The position numbers and the translations under genes are program-made. Source: Mermis nigrescens (Eukaryota; Nematoda; Enoplea; Mermithida; Mermithidae). From it: a DNA stretch of 64,000 nt. The DNA lies in assembly GCA_036768485.1 (NCBI GenBank), contig JAVLUZ010000145.1, positions 16,829,026 to 16,893,025 on the forward strand. The letters are read 5' to 3'. Below are positions 1 through 11,399 of the stretch, piece by piece (the first letter of the stretch is position 1; each line of letters begins with the position of its first letter). The notes under the pieces were generated by a model. It had not been told where the DNA came from and ran no database searches. It saw only the letters and a program-made list of their open reading frames with translations.

Positions 1-117
1 TAATCATCTTTAAATAATATTCAATGCTTCATATAATAGTGTATAAACATAATTTAAAATGTGTGCTTTTTGTACATAGCTTGCAAGTTGCAACGCTGTC
101 TTGCTTCGCATCGTGAT

Positions 118-370
118 CACTTGTGGGCGTGGGGGGTTGGGGGTATGCACCCCATAGAGGGCCGAATTCCCGCCCTAGGAACCAAAATACCCCCGTCAGA
201 ATTCAATGTTTGAGAACTTTTTGTTTTTTCCGCAATTTTTCGATGCCAATGAATAGTGCCCAATGAGAAACGTTGAAAAATTGTGTTTTTTCTCCATATC
301 ACCATTTTTGAGACCGTTTTTGACCTCTGAAAAATCTTGCATCCCCCAACATAGGTGCTGCCCACCTATG
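118..370 (-). mobile_element. F1 short inverted-repeat element (hAT-like)
   Basis: Complete 253-bp non-coding element. Its ends are CACTTGTGGGC on the left and, reverse-complemented, CATAGGTGGGC on the right, an imperfect terminal inverted repeat. It is flanked by a perfect 8-bp duplication ATCGTGAT at 110-117 and 371-378. The interior carries the F1 landmarks: a C-rich end, a TTTTTGACCT box and the core around the GATGAGAAACGTTGAA-type sequence. The 8-bp TSD is the hallmark of hAT transposons; family assignment beyond that is inference. Open frames inside it are chance. Confidence 0.85.
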
Positions 371-549
371 ATCGTGATTGATAGATTACTAACTGCAATT
401 GTATTTGAAGGTGTTTTGTTTTATTGTGAGCATTGTAGCAAGCAAACCTGACGTCAATTGGTTAGTGCAACAAATCGTTGCGGGCATGCAAGCGTACCTA
501 CCTGTAGGTTGTTTCACGTAAGCTTACGCGTTTCCTACTGCTTCAAACC

Positions 550-895
550 AACAATTCCTTTGATTGTCTTGAATGCATCGATATTTGCTATTCATTTAAT
601 TGTTTTACAAACTCGCTCCTAGTTTATCCCATAGCTATTGCATAGTTAACTTGCTATTTTTTCAATCGTTATTTTAATTAGTGGTTTATTTCAATCAACA
701 GGCCGCAGAATATACTTCGATTTTTGGCGTTGCTTAGAAAAAGTTTGATTTTTAACAGATTTTGCGACTTTAGGCATATACTTAGGTAGCTTTTTCCTAT
801 TCTCCTCCTTTTACATCCTTACTAATCCGTAATCACAAGAACATTCGTCTTTTTTGTTCCATCGGATCATTTTTCTTAGCTAGTCTGATATATTT
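550..895. repeat. Dispersed repeat, copy 1 of a direct pair
   Basis: About 340 bp that reappears in the same orientation at 31075-31430, sharing long stretches such as TGAATGCATCGATATTTGCT and GCGACTTTAGGCATATAC. It has no open frame. No boundaries or TSD were found, so the class is unknown. Confidence 0.7.
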
Positions 896-926
896 ATTTG
901 TATACATAAAGGGAGGGCCTTAAATC

Positions 927-1800
927 ATTGGTGGACAGCACCAAAATTCTGGGGGGTGTGTGTGTGCAATATTTTTTAAACGTTAAAAAATGGTCTTTAA
1001 AATGGTGGTGGTGAAAAAACGCCATTTTTCAACGTTTCTCATCGAGCTCGATCCATTGGCATATATGATCTTGAAGGGGGTCGGGGGTATACGTGGGCAG
1101 CAAGAAAATTCTGGGGGGTGCAAGATTTTTTTGAAGGTCAAAAAAATGGCCCTAAAAATGGAGGTATGGCGATAAAAACACCATTTTTCGACGTTTCTCA
1201 TCAAGCACTATCCATTGGCATCTAAAAATTACAAAAAAAGACGAAAAATTTTTCAAAAATTGAATTCTGGGGGGGTATTTTGATTTCTGGGAGGGGGTAT
1301 TTTGGTTTCTGGGGGTGCATACCCCCAAAACCCCCCACGCCCAGGTGTGGTCGGGGGGCAGAAAATTTTCCAACCCGTCCTTCCAGAAATTTTTTCACCC
1401 TCCCCAGAATTTGCGACTTTTCTTCAAAAGTTCCCAAAATTTCCTGAAAATTCGGAGAAAAGGTGTTTTTCAAAGTGAACGCTAAAAACGATGTTTTGAC
1501 GCGTACCCACCAAACGTAGGCGTGGGGAGGGGAAAAGGGTTTTGGGGTGGATGGCACCACACATGGGGGTATGCACCCCCAGAAGTTCGAATACCCCCAG
1601 AATTCAATTTTCGAATTTTTTTTCGCAATTTTTAGATGCCAATGGATTTCGGGGGGAATGTGAAAGGTCAAAAAATATTCTGAAAAATGGTGGTATGGCG
1701 AAAAAATACCGTTTTTCAACGTTACTCATCGAGCACTATCAATTGGCATCAAAGAATTGCGGAAAAAACAACAAAATTTCAACCCCCAGACCCCCACGCT
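927..1800. mobile_element. Cluster of nested and broken F1 elements
   Basis: A truncated plus-strand F1 copy begins near 927. A complete F1 copy sits at 1088-1349 with a perfect 8-bp TSD GTCGGGGG (1080-1087 and 1350-1357). Further F1 pieces in both orientations fill 1505-1800. The stretch at 1353-1505 is C/G-rich debris of another short family. Nothing codes for protein; translated frames here recur wherever F1 occurs. Confidence 0.75.
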
Positions 1801-1821
1801 CGTGTGTGGATAGTAGTACTC

Positions 1822-2960
1822 GATGAGAAACGTTGAAAAGTGGTGTTTTTTCGCCATACAACCATACGTAGGCAGCAAGAAAATTCTGGGGGGGGGGTGC
1901 AAGATTTTTTTGAAGGTCGAAAAATGGCCTTAAAAATGGTGGTATGGCGATAAAAACACCATTTTTCGACGTTTCTCATCAATCACTATCCATTGGCATC
2001 AAAAAATTGCGAAAAAAACGAAAAAATCTTCAAAAATTGAATTCTGGGGGTATTTTGATTTCTGGGGGGGTATTTTGTTTTCTGGGGGTGCATACCCCCC
2101 AAACCCCCCACGCCCAGGTGTGCATACAACCCTTTTTAAGACCATTTTTGACCTTTGAAAAATCTTTCACCCCCCAGAATTTTGGTGCTGCCCACCCACT
2201 GTTTTTTTTGTACGAGCCTCTTTGTACATGTACACATGTACAAAGATCTCCGGAAAAGTCTTTGTACGAGCGAAAATTTTTTTGTACATATAACGTATAG
2301 ATATGCAATTGAATGTACACATTTTTACATACTACTAGATTGTTATCCGTGACCCGCACGCCTCGTCAAAAGGTGTAACTTTGTCCTAAATTCAGCTGGT
2401 TATATTAGTTCGGCCCGAAACGCCAAAATTTTCATGAGTCTTAGGTTGCAATTACACATAAAATTCGACTCAGCAAGTTAAAATGACTTGTGTTACACAA
2501 TTATAAATAATGAGCGGTTGCAATGTGCTGACTGAATCTCATAATAGACACCAATTTGCTTATGAATTTAATGCAACGCAAAGATAAAAGAGTCAATTTT
2601 ATCTTCAAACGGCAAAAAGCAATGCAAAGTTGTTTAATAGTTCTTTTTTCTGCATAAAATCTTTATAAAACAGTGGAAATAGATGTAAAAGATGCTTAAA
2701 TCTGTACAAAGATGCTTACAGATAGATTTTGGAGTGTTAAATGCCCGCGCTTGGAGCGAAATAGAATGTTATTATGCCACTCGGCGCGAGGCGCCGAAAA
2801 TTTTTAGAAATTTTGCTAAAAAATACTCCAAAAAACGTTAAAACTACTATTACTTTGCATTAAAAAGTCTTTGTACATTGTACAAAGATGGCTCCGAAAA
2901 TCTTTGTACGAGCCTCAAAATCTTTGTCTCGTACAAAAAAAAACAGTGTGCCCACCTATG
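1822..2960 (-). mobile_element. F1 copy interrupted by F1 and F4 insertions
   Basis: A minus-oriented, left-truncated F1 element. It is split by a second F1 at 1863-2122, whose TSD is CATACAAC (1855-1862 and 2123-2130). It is split again near its right end by an F4 element at 2197-2948. The F1 terminus CACCTATG resumes right after the F4 insertion and ends at about 2960. The three-level nesting gives a relative order of insertions. Confidence 0.8.
2197..2948. mobile_element. F4 element with 8-bp TSD (hAT-like)
   Basis: 752-bp non-autonomous element. The left end CACTGTTTTTTTTGTACGAG is matched in inverted orientation at the right end over about 20 bp. It is flanked by a perfect TSD TGCCCACC (2189-2196 and 2949-2956), which lies inside an F1 terminus. 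Inside are palindromic TTTGTACATGTACAAAG blocks and one copy of the GGCGC-N3-GCGCC motif near 2779. No transposase frame is present. Confidence 0.88.
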
Positions 2961-3182
2961 GCGGCCGCTCCTGTGTGCGTCGATGTGTTTGGAAGTCTTG
3001 TAGAATAAAGTTTCAGACAGTAATACTGTTAAATGGTATTGGCATGTGCTTCTATTTAGCTCAATGCATCTTTGTGAATCTTGAGCGTTTTATAATCTTT
3101 TCAATGCATTTATAGAAAATAATATAAAGCGCTATATAAAAATTTTGAAAATCGATAATCTCACTTCGCTCTATTGCTTCAG

Positions 3183-3396
3183 ATCACCTACCAATGATTT
3201 GTCGCAGGGACATGTGTTTTCTAAAGAAGAATTAGATTTAATGGTCAAGGAAAGCCGCCGTTTGGAGCGTCATTTTGGCCAATTTTTCGACGCAGTCGTC
3301 GTTAACGACTATTTGGACTCTTCTTTCGAACGTCTTTTGAATATTATCGTCAGTTTCGATGCAAAGCCTCGCTGGGTACCAATCGAATGGATCTAG
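3183..3396 (+). CDS. C-terminal exon of a MAGUK guanylate-kinase-domain protein
   Basis: This is the last part of a guanylate-kinase-like domain of a membrane-associated guanylate kinase (p55/MPP, CASK or Dlg type), a scaffold at cell junctions and synapses that lacks real kinase activity. The frame reads KEELDLMVKESRRLERHFGQ, then FFDAVVVNDYLD, and ends WVPIEWI followed by TAG. Family members end with the same pattern of FD..(I/V)VN..LD and a terminal WVP.(S/E)W. A pyrimidine-rich acceptor TTGCTTCAG ends at 3182 and fits an exon that begins with the third base of a codon. Upstream exons are not visible in the preceding 3 kb, which is transposon debris. The exact paralog cannot be decided from 70 residues. 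Confidence 0.85.
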
Positions 3397-3702
3397 CTTA
3401 TTCTGGAATAATCTATAGCTAAACATACATATTAAGCACATTAGCCTCATCTCAAAAGCTTGTCTCTTGCAAATTCTGTATCTACAACATGTAAAAATAT
3501 CCTAATATTCTGAACGGAGGTTTCTAAGATGTCTACTCACTTTAATAGGAAAGATAATATTTCGAATATTTTGTTCTCGCAGCGGTACAGGACGTCCTCA
3601 ACTTTAGATTTGTTCGTATAACTACAAAGCCTCACTCACTACCTCTACGTTTTTTTCCTTCAGACGCCGCGTGTTTTTTATTGTTTGTTGAATATGTACA
3701 TG

Positions 3703-4073
3703 CAGGCCCAGCCCGTATCCAGGATTCGGCCAAGGGGGTCTACCTGAATTGGTCTATATCTCGCGAAATTCGTCGGGACAGCTTTGAAAAAACCGCATTT
3801 TTCCATGTTTTTCGACATGCTCTATCCATTAAGATCATGTAATTCGAACTTTTCGAAAAAAAATTCGTCTCTCATTTAAAATGCTATAAAAAGTGTCGTT
3901 TTTCGTCTGCACTTGAGCCAAAATTATGGAAAATACTTCACATCGGCGCGAAGCGCCGAAAATATGAAAATTTGACGACAAATATACGCAATTTTTCATC
4001 TTTGCTTGCATTGTCTCATCATTCAACATTTTTTTCGGCCAAGGGTTCGGCCGCCCCCCTAAATATGGCCCTG
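3703..4073. mobile_element. F3 short element
   Basis: 371 bp between CAGGCCCAGCCCGTATCC and a right end that reads CAGGGCCATATTTAGG in reverse complement. The flanking duplication is TGTACATG / TGTACATA (7 of 8; 3695-3702 and 4074-4081). It contains one perfect GGCGCGAAGCGCC palindrome near 3944. Non-coding. Confidence 0.75.
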
Positions 4074-4218
4074 TGTACATATATACAGTATGTATGTGTG
4101 CAACGCCCGCGATGTACTTTGCACGAATTGTTTTAATTGTATGCATGCTTCGTTCAAAAAAAACGTTTTTTAACAAAGGCTTTTAGGTTGATTTTTATAT
4201 TGGCGTCAGCTCAAGTTG

Positions 4219-4370
4219 ACCATAGGTGGGTAGCACTGAAATTCTGGGGGGTGTGCGCAAGATTTTTTAAAGGTCAAAAAATAGTCTTAAAAATGGTGGT
4301 ATGGCGAAAAACACCATTTTTCAACATTAGTCATCGAGCACTATCCATTAACATCAACAAATTGCGGGTT
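4219..4370 (+). mobile_element. Truncated F1 element
   Basis: Starts at an F1 terminus, CATAGGTGGGTAGCAC, and follows the F1 consensus until the core near 4360, where it breaks off. No right terminus or TSD was found. Confidence 0.65.
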
Positions 4371-5468
4371 TATGACACGCTTGTTTAGATTTATAATTTT
4401 TATTGATCTGACAAGAACGTCTTTTTTAAACGAAAAAAGCTCAATCATACAATTTGTAAGTTAGACTTGATTTCTAGTAAGAGGATACGTATTTCTAGCA
4501 CGGGCATTAATGTTTTCAGCCACTTTTTAACTATTTTTGGTTCACATGCTTTACCTACTCTATTCTGGTGTATTAAGAGCAAAGTTTCTCCTTTATGTAG
4601 GTGACTGTAAAGCCTTGCTTTCTCTAACTCGGATTTTTTAAATTATTTTTCCGATTTTCATGCCTCTTTTAGCAATGTCAGTTCAGGAGTTTCTGTTGAT
4701 ATAGTTAGCAGTAAGCGCACTTGAGCGGGGGAGGGGTAGTGAGACCTCCGGGATACCAAAGTACCGCCCACGGATTATGGTAGACCCCCAGAATTGAATA
4801 TTTAGCATGTTTTTACGATTTTCGCCCCATCCAGATTCCAGACCCTCCGCTTTAGTTGCTCTCCTCTCCATGATGGTAGTTAGCCACCTTGGTACAGAAC
4901 GAGCTTCTTGCTTCTTATTTCAAAGACTTTCTTATTTAAAAATCATAAGTATATTCGATTATGATCAACAAACACGCATGTATACTTATGTACCTACTTT
5001 TAAAGATAAAAGAATCTTGCCCAAAAGTCGAAAAAATTCTAAACTCTAATGCAGCGAAGAGATCTTTTCCCCTTCCTCTTAAAAACGTATGGTTCAACTG
5101 AGATGTGAAAGCGGTGCTGTGCTTGGCGTAATTCGTTTGTGTATGTTTTTTTTATTCTTGTATATTTTCTCTTTTAAAATATTTTTTATATAATCCACAC
5201 GATACCACCACGCGTAGGCGTGGGAATCTGCATTCTGGACCATAGATGCACAGCATGGCTGATCTGGGGGAAGGGGTGGCCAGCCGGTCTGATGGGATTA
5301 AAAAATTCAGCTTTTTTGGGCCAAAATGACTTCGAAAATTGATATAAATGCTAACTACGTCATTCCACAGTTTCTAATCAGTTTCATGCACTTTTGAAGA
5401 AAATTTTCAATTTTAATTTTTGGCCTTTATTTCGCCTCCTTTCCAATTTTCACATGCTGGGGGCTAGG
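4371..5468. other. Unassigned intergenic sequence
   Basis: No convincing exon, RNA gene or complete element. Open frames are short and unlike known proteins. GC-rich patches near 4715-4790 and 5200-5290 look like degraded short-element ends. Confidence 0.5.
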
Positions 5469-5476
5469 CTCCCAAC

Positions 5477-5685
5477 CACACCTGGGCGTGGGGGTATGCA
5501 CCCCCAGAATCCAATTTTTGAAAATTTTTTTCGTTTTTTTCGCAATTTTTTGATGCCAATGGATAGTGCTTGATGAGAAACGTCGAAAAATGGTGTTTTT
5601 TCGCCATACCACCATTTTTAAGGCCATTTTTTGACCTTCGAAAAATCTTGCACCCCCCCCAGAATTTTCTCGCTGCCCACGTATG
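5477..5685 (-). mobile_element. F1 element with perfect 8-bp TSD
   Basis: 209 bp. Left end CACACCTGGGCG; right end CATACGTGGGCAGC in reverse complement (9 of 11 matching bases in the terminal repeat). Flanked by CTCCCAAC at 5469-5476 and 5686-5693. One of the clearest F1 copies for defining the family ends. Confidence 0.88.
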
Positions 5686-6184
5686 CTCCCAACCCCGTTC
5701 CCCTCACGTGCATGTTTCACTACTAGCCAACCAACTATGTACATATCTTGCTTTTTTGCGTTAATGACTTATCGACTTTTTTGTTCAATTAAAGAGCTTA
5801 TGCAATTGATGTTCGTTTCATGATAGTTTTTGTAATAGCTTCTTCGCTTCAAAAGGCTGTTGTAAAGACGATTTGCGAGTGTAAAAAGCTTTTAATAGGC
5901 ACGTTTTTGCGAAAGTAGAGTGTTCCTTCATTCGTTCCCTGCCGCTTGCGATGCTTTCATTCTTTATAAGCATTTTTATTTCGTTGCTTCGTGTTCGCTT
6001 AGCTTTCCTTTATTTTCAGAGCAGTAATGGTGCTGTAAACGTTGATATTAATTTATATTAAATAAAAAGTATCTGTTTATCACCTTATCGGATGAGCATC
6101 TTTTTCAACTAAACATGGTGCGACAACATAGGTATGTGCAGATCATTTGCATACGCTTCATAAATGATTCGAGTCGTTCGTTAC

Positions 6185-6397
6185 CATAGATGGGTAGCAC
6201 CAAAATTCTGTGGGGTGCAAGATTTTTCAAAGGTCAAAACATGGTCTTAAAACGGTGGTATTGTGAAAAAACCATTTTTCAACTATCCATTGGCATCGAA
6301 GAATTGCGAAAAAAACAAAAAATTTTAAAAATTAAATTCTGGGGGTATTTTAATCTGGCTTTATGGGGGTGCATGCATACCCCCACGCCCACGTTTG
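6185..6397 (+). mobile_element. F1 element
   Basis: 213-bp plus-oriented copy starting CATAGATGGGTAGC and ending CGCCCACGTTTG. The duplication TTCGTTAC / ATCGTTAC matches at 7 of 8 bases (6177-6184 and 6398-6405). Confidence 0.78.
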
Positions 6398-6399
6398 AT

Positions 6400-7885
6400 C
6401 GTTACTCGTTATACATATTTAGCGTTGTTGAATGCCTGCAAAGAGCGTAGGCTAGGTAAAATAGTGCACAGACATATTTTTTGTTCCACTTATCCGAGAG
6501 CTTATTCACTAAATTTAATCAATAGAATCAGCCTATGTACATACAAATGTGGCTTATGAGTGATGGCAGTTTCGCCGCAGGACAATGTTAAAGGTGATCC
6601 TATAACCTGATGCCACATATTGCAGCTTAAAAAACGCTTGTTAAAAGCTTTCGAGCAATTAAAGCAGACTTAAGATAATAATGATTACGGTTAGTTGACG
6701 AGTTCTTGGAGATTCTCTTCTCCAGAAAAAGTGACAAAGTTCAGTCTGTTATCGTGAAGGGAAGGGGCGGCCAAGCTCTGGGGGTCTAATAGGGCAAAAT
6801 AGCAAGTCAAAGATGCATGCCAAGCACCTAATCCTGGTATCTACCGCAATCTGTGGTGGTTATTTTGTCTATGCAAATCCCTAACACGCCCACGTATGAA
6901 TGGAGCGGATTAACTGAAAATTGGAATTTGCTGAGCAGCTTTCAGACACTGTCAAAACAGATTTTTAGCCCTGAATCCAAAATATTTTTCTTTGAAAATT
7001 AAGCCTTGGCTTGACCTATTCCGTAACTTATGCGGTTTCTTTTAAAGATTTTTAGCTCATGCAGCAATTGGAGGATGGCCTTTTCCATTGCTGAGCGGAA
7101 TTACTGCTTACTGCTAAGCTACTTTTTTTGCCTAGTTCGTGTAAATTGAATTCAAGACGAAAGGAAAACACGTGTGAACGGTGCGTAATAATTTCACACC
7201 GTAAATTTTCTAATTTTTTTGCGTGGCTCCAAAGTCGTTACAAACTTACCAATACAACATTTTCCATAGTCGAGAGTACTGTATCTACATAAGTAGGTCA
7301 AATGTTGAGAATTTCATCGCGCAGGTACATATACACAGTAGTAGTGTAAAAAAGTGCATTTTTCTGTAATTTTTGCACATGTAGGCGGGCTCGTATTCGC
7401 ATTCAGGGGTAATTCCTCTCTGAATTTTTTCTGAAACTTCTAGCTAAGACACTTTATTTTTGTTCCCCAACGTGAAAATGTTCGGATTTTCGGCGCTCCG
7501 CGTCTTTCAATCAACATTACTATTTAAGACATGTTATTTATCTTTTCCAAATGAAATTTTTGTCAGATGCAATTTCCTGTAGGCGCTTATTTCCAGAAAG
7601 ATACATAATTGAGCTTTAGAAGATATAAACGTCGAAATCTTCCGGTGCTACGCATAAACCACCAGATATGCATTATCTTCGGAAAAAGTGTACTAAAACG
7701 GATAAATACATATGCATATCGAAAATTTCCGACGAATTTATTTATATCAGAGAGCTGCAAAATTGAGCTAAAACGGATAAAAATTTCGAAAATTTCTTGC
7801 TATAATTACTGCATCGCTTATATTCAGAAAGTGCAAAATTCAGCAGAAAAGACACAAATTTTGAAAGTTTCTGCACCACCTACAT
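6400..7885. other. Unassigned intergenic sequence
   Basis: No exon with both splice signals and family resemblance was seen. From about 7440 onward the sequence is a degenerate repeat with blocks resembling the tandem units of F3 (GCGCTCCGCG near 7490 and AAAATGAGCTAAAACGG-like phrases). The frame at 7609-7935 runs through this repeat and is not treated as a gene. Confidence 0.45.
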
Positions 7886-7888
7886 ATA

Positions 7889-8051
7889 GTCTGTTTCACA
7901 TAAGTTTGGGCATAAATTTTAAGAATTTTTATTGACGGTAGGCCGACAGATTACGATATCTACATATCAGATCAATGCTATAATCGCAATCTGTGAGCTT
8001 GTTGCCGGAGATGATTTCTAAAACTTATGCCCAAACTTGTGTGAAACAGGC
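7889..8051. mobile_element. Mariner-type miniature element
   Basis: 163 bp bounded by near-identical inverted repeats: GTCTGTTTCACATAAGTTTG on the left and GCCTGTTTCACACAAGTTTG on the right (reverse complement), continuing as GGCATAA. Flanked by TA on both sides (7887-7888, 8052-8053), the duplication expected for Tc1/mariner elements. No open frame. Confidence 0.75.
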
Positions 8052-8726
8052 TAAACATGTAGAATTGCTATGTTGCTTATATTCATAAATTTACAGAATT
8101 TAACTCAAAAAGATGAAAATGTAGAAATTTTCCAGCGCTTTGCGCCAAAGGACAAAAATGTAGATTTTTTCTACGTGTCTGATGTTATTTCTTTATGTTT
8201 AGCTTTAGAAAGCTACAAAATGAGCTAAAATGGATAAAAATGCGGAAAGTTTGCGGTGTTTGACTTTGGATTTTTTAATACCTATGCACGTCTTTGCATT
8301 GTTTATCCTAAAACAAGACTACGAAATTCAGTTCAAAGGATTAGAAATGCCATATTTTTGCCAAGCCGCTTAATTTTTATTTATTTTATCACCACAAGCT
8401 GCAGATATGATACAAAACTGCAAAATATGACGAAAAAGGTCGTTTTAGCGCGTGCGTAAAATCACTTATGAAGGCATTACATAAAAACATCCAGTTCAAA
8501 GCGATAAGATACTATAAAAAAAATTTAAAGCATAAAATTATCTCCGCACCAATGTATACGTTCATGAGCAGAACATTAACTAAAGACAGACTCGTATTCG
8601 CGACGAAGTACATTTACAATTCAAAACACGTTCACTTGTCGACTGTAAGGCAGAGCATTTTATCAGGCAAGATATTACGAAGCATAGATCACTAATGAGT
8701 ATGCAGCCTGAGCTTCCACTTCCAAG

Positions 8727-9004
8727 CGTAGGTGGGCGGCACCACAATTCTGGGGAAGGGGTGCAACATTTTTCAAAGGTCAAAAAATATCCTAATAAAT
8801 GGTGATATGGCGAAAAAAACCATTTTTCAACGTTTCTCATCGAGAACTATCTATTGGCATCAAAAATTGCGAAAAAACAAAAAAATTCAAAAATTGAATT
8901 CTGGGGAGTATTTTGGTTTTTGAGAGGGGGTATTTTGGTTTCTCGGGGGGGGGGGGTGGTGCATACCTCCAAACCCCCCCTCACTCCCCTCACGCCCAGG
9001 TGTG
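8727..9004 (+). mobile_element. F1 element
   Basis: 278-bp copy starting CGTAGGTGGGCGGC and ending CACGCCCAGGTGTG. The flanks CTTCCAAG and GTTCTAAG agree at 6 of 8 positions, so the TSD is decayed. Confidence 0.75.
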
Positions 9005-9116
9005 GTTCTAAGTGTTATATACCACAAAACCAGGCAGAGCCGTTAATAAAATTTGAACTGCACACGTTCAGAAATAGCATATTCTACGCCATTTGCTTCT
9101 AAATACCTACTGCCGC

Positions 9117-10396
9117 AACCCCGTATCCAGGATTTTATTTAAGGGAGGGAATCGCAAACTTCTCGAGAATAATTAGAAGATAGGCGAAAATAAGGCACTT
9201 TTGAGCGTTCCTCGACGAGCTCCATACAATGGCGAAGATAATGTCTTGACAAATGTCAAAAAATTTTCCACCTAATTTCATGATCATTATACACAAAAAT
9301 CTGTCGTTCAAATTGTCCGCATGACTGATTTCTCATCATCCAATTCATGATAAACTTCTCAACTTTGATTTTTGTACCCAATCTTCGTACTTTGCAGACA
9401 AAACCAACGGGGAAAATGAATAATCAGGCACAAAGCGACGGGAAAATTTGACATCTTCCCCATGTCTAACTTAACTTCGATGTTTTGAGCGCTTTAGAAG
9501 GCAAAAAGTTGACACATAAAATGAATAAATGACTCAGGGAAATTTTGCGTTTACTAGCTCAATGGTACCCTAGAAAGCTGTTTTCGTGAACTTCTCGATA
9601 CACTTGAAAAATTTTTCGTTTTTCTTCGGGGAACCCTTGTGAGAACAGATTTTTCCTATTTCGGAAAGTGCAGCAATTTTATGCGTTAAACAACATTTTC
9701 GTGATGATTTGTGCTTGGATCACTTCTGTGGCTTAAACAATGCAAAATAAACATTAAAAAATCAGGCGCAAAGCACCAAAATTTCTTGACGTTTTCATCG
9801 CTTTACGCTCAATTTTCTAGCTTTGCTAAGGATACAAAATACACAATTTATGCATATATGGTGCAGAGCGCCAGAACATTTTGACATTTCAGTCCCTTTG
9901 AGCTCGATTTTGCTGCTTTTTGAATATAAGCAATGCATTAATCAAAGCTGGCATGAAGCGCCGGAAATTTTCAATATATTTTCCTTTTAACCTCAATTTT
10001 AAGCTTTTGTTATGTGAGCAATAGGAGTTACTGGCACGAAGCGCAGAAACTTTTCCATATTTTTATTTTTGCAAGCTCACTTCTTTAGGTTTTCAAAGAT
10101 AAACAGTATAGGAATGATAATCCGGCGCAAAGTGCCAGAAAATTTGGACGTTTTTATGCTCTTATGCTCAATTCCGCATCTTTTTGAAGATAAGAATGCA
10201 ATAAATTTGATCTCACGAAAAACTTTTTCTCAAAAAAGGTTAAAATTTGAAGTAAATAGTAATTTTAATTGAATTAATGGCGCGAAGCGCCGAAAATTTA
10301 AACATTTTCACCCTGGGAAACGACAAAAACCTATATATTCTCATTGCTGAAAATTCTGAAAAAATTCTAGGAGGGAATCTCCTAGATACGGCTGCA
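9117..10396. mobile_element. Long F3 element with internal repeats
   Basis: About 1.28 kb between CCGTATCCAGGATTT and the inverted end CCTAGATACGG. The interior is built from diverged units of roughly 80-110 bp, each opening with a variant of GGCGCGAAGCGCC followed by AAAATTTGAC-like sequence, near 9763, 9868, 9953, 10031, 10121 and 10278. No clear TSD and no protein. Confidence 0.7.
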
Positions 10397-10423
10397 TACC
10401 TATTGCATGTGGTCTTCCAGCGA

Positions 10424-10445
10424 TAGGTAGGTAGGTAGGTAGGTA
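10424..10445. repeat. (GGTA)n microsatellite
   Basis: Five tandem GGTA units, with a related CTACCTACCT run about 60 bp downstream. Too short and of the wrong unit to be telomeric. Confidence 0.8.
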
Positions 10446-10841
10446 ATGGCTGAATGAAGGTGGGTGATATATATCAATATAAGTAAGGTGAAGTAAATAC
10501 CTACCTACCTGACAAATCCTTGATTTGATTTTAGAGTGATTGTTTTTTTCAGTAACGAGGAATATACAAGGTCTTAATAATGGCTCACGCTGTTTGCTAG
10601 GACGAAGTCAAGACTTCGGTTACAAATTCAATTCTTTCCTAATGCGTTAATCTTGATTGAAATTTTCACTTGGGCATGAAAGTAAAACCTCGCCTCTTAA
10701 CCTCGATGTTAATGTTATTAATTTAAATACAAGAGTTGAAGTACCTAACTTAATTAAATACAACTGCTGTTATGAATGAGCCAAGAAGTTTGTCTATAAA
10801 GCAAAACTGTCGGTAGACCTACGCACACTTCTACATATCTC

Positions 10842-11078
10842 CATACCTTGGCGTGGGAGGTTGGGGTATACACCTCTCCAGAAATTAAAATACCCCCAGA
10901 ATTCAATTTTTGAATATTTTTTGTTTTTTTCGCAATTTTTTGATACCAATGGATAGTGCTTGATGAGAAACGTTGAAAAATGGAGTTTTTCCGCCATCAC
11001 CACTATTTTTAAGGCCATTTTTTGACCTATGAAAAAATCTTGCACCCCTCTCCAGAACTTTAGTGCCGCCCACCTATG
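10842..11078 (-). mobile_element. F1 element with perfect 8-bp TSD
   Basis: 237-bp minus-oriented copy, CATACCTTGGCG to CCCACCTATG, flanked by CATATCTC at 10834-10841 and 11079-11086. Confidence 0.87.
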
Positions 11079-11144
11079 CATATCTCTACGTGACAGTTCA
11101 GCACATTAAAATAAATGAAAATAAATGAGTTATAATTCTGAAGA

Positions 11145-11376
11145 TTAAGAATGTTTTGATATCACATTGGACCAATTCATTCTACACCACGTGTCATCCA
11201 TATGCTTCGACAAATAGGTCATGGGTACACCCATTATAATCACGCCAACGACAACAGTACCGACGCATAAATAATAAAAACGACAACAACCCAGCCGGCA
11301 GCAAAGAACGAGTTGACGCCACCAGGTCAGACTCACATTGAACCAAAGAAGTGCAACGTCGAGCCACAGAATGACC
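11145..11376 (-). CDS. Candidate last exon of an unidentified membrane protein
   Basis: Open on the minus strand after an acceptor reading TTGCCTGCGTACAG. One leading base completes a codon split with the donor of the 14425-14237 exon (AG plus G gives Arg), so the two join without a frame break. It reads VILWLDVALLWFNVSLTWW, then a Cys-rich stretch and a second hydrophobic segment (CVGTVVVGVIIMGVP), and ends SKHS before the stop. Two membrane spans are likely. A strong internal donor (AAT followed by GTGAGT near 11336) could end the exon early, which would make the rest intronic. I do not recognise the family. Confidence 0.4.
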
Positions 11377-11399
11377 CTGTACGCAGGCAACATCAGATT

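Noticed and set aside
3145..3182. Upstream extension of the MAGUK frame to position 3145
   Set aside because: It crosses a clear splice acceptor (TTGCTTCAG at 3182), and the extra residues do not resemble the guanylate-kinase domain.
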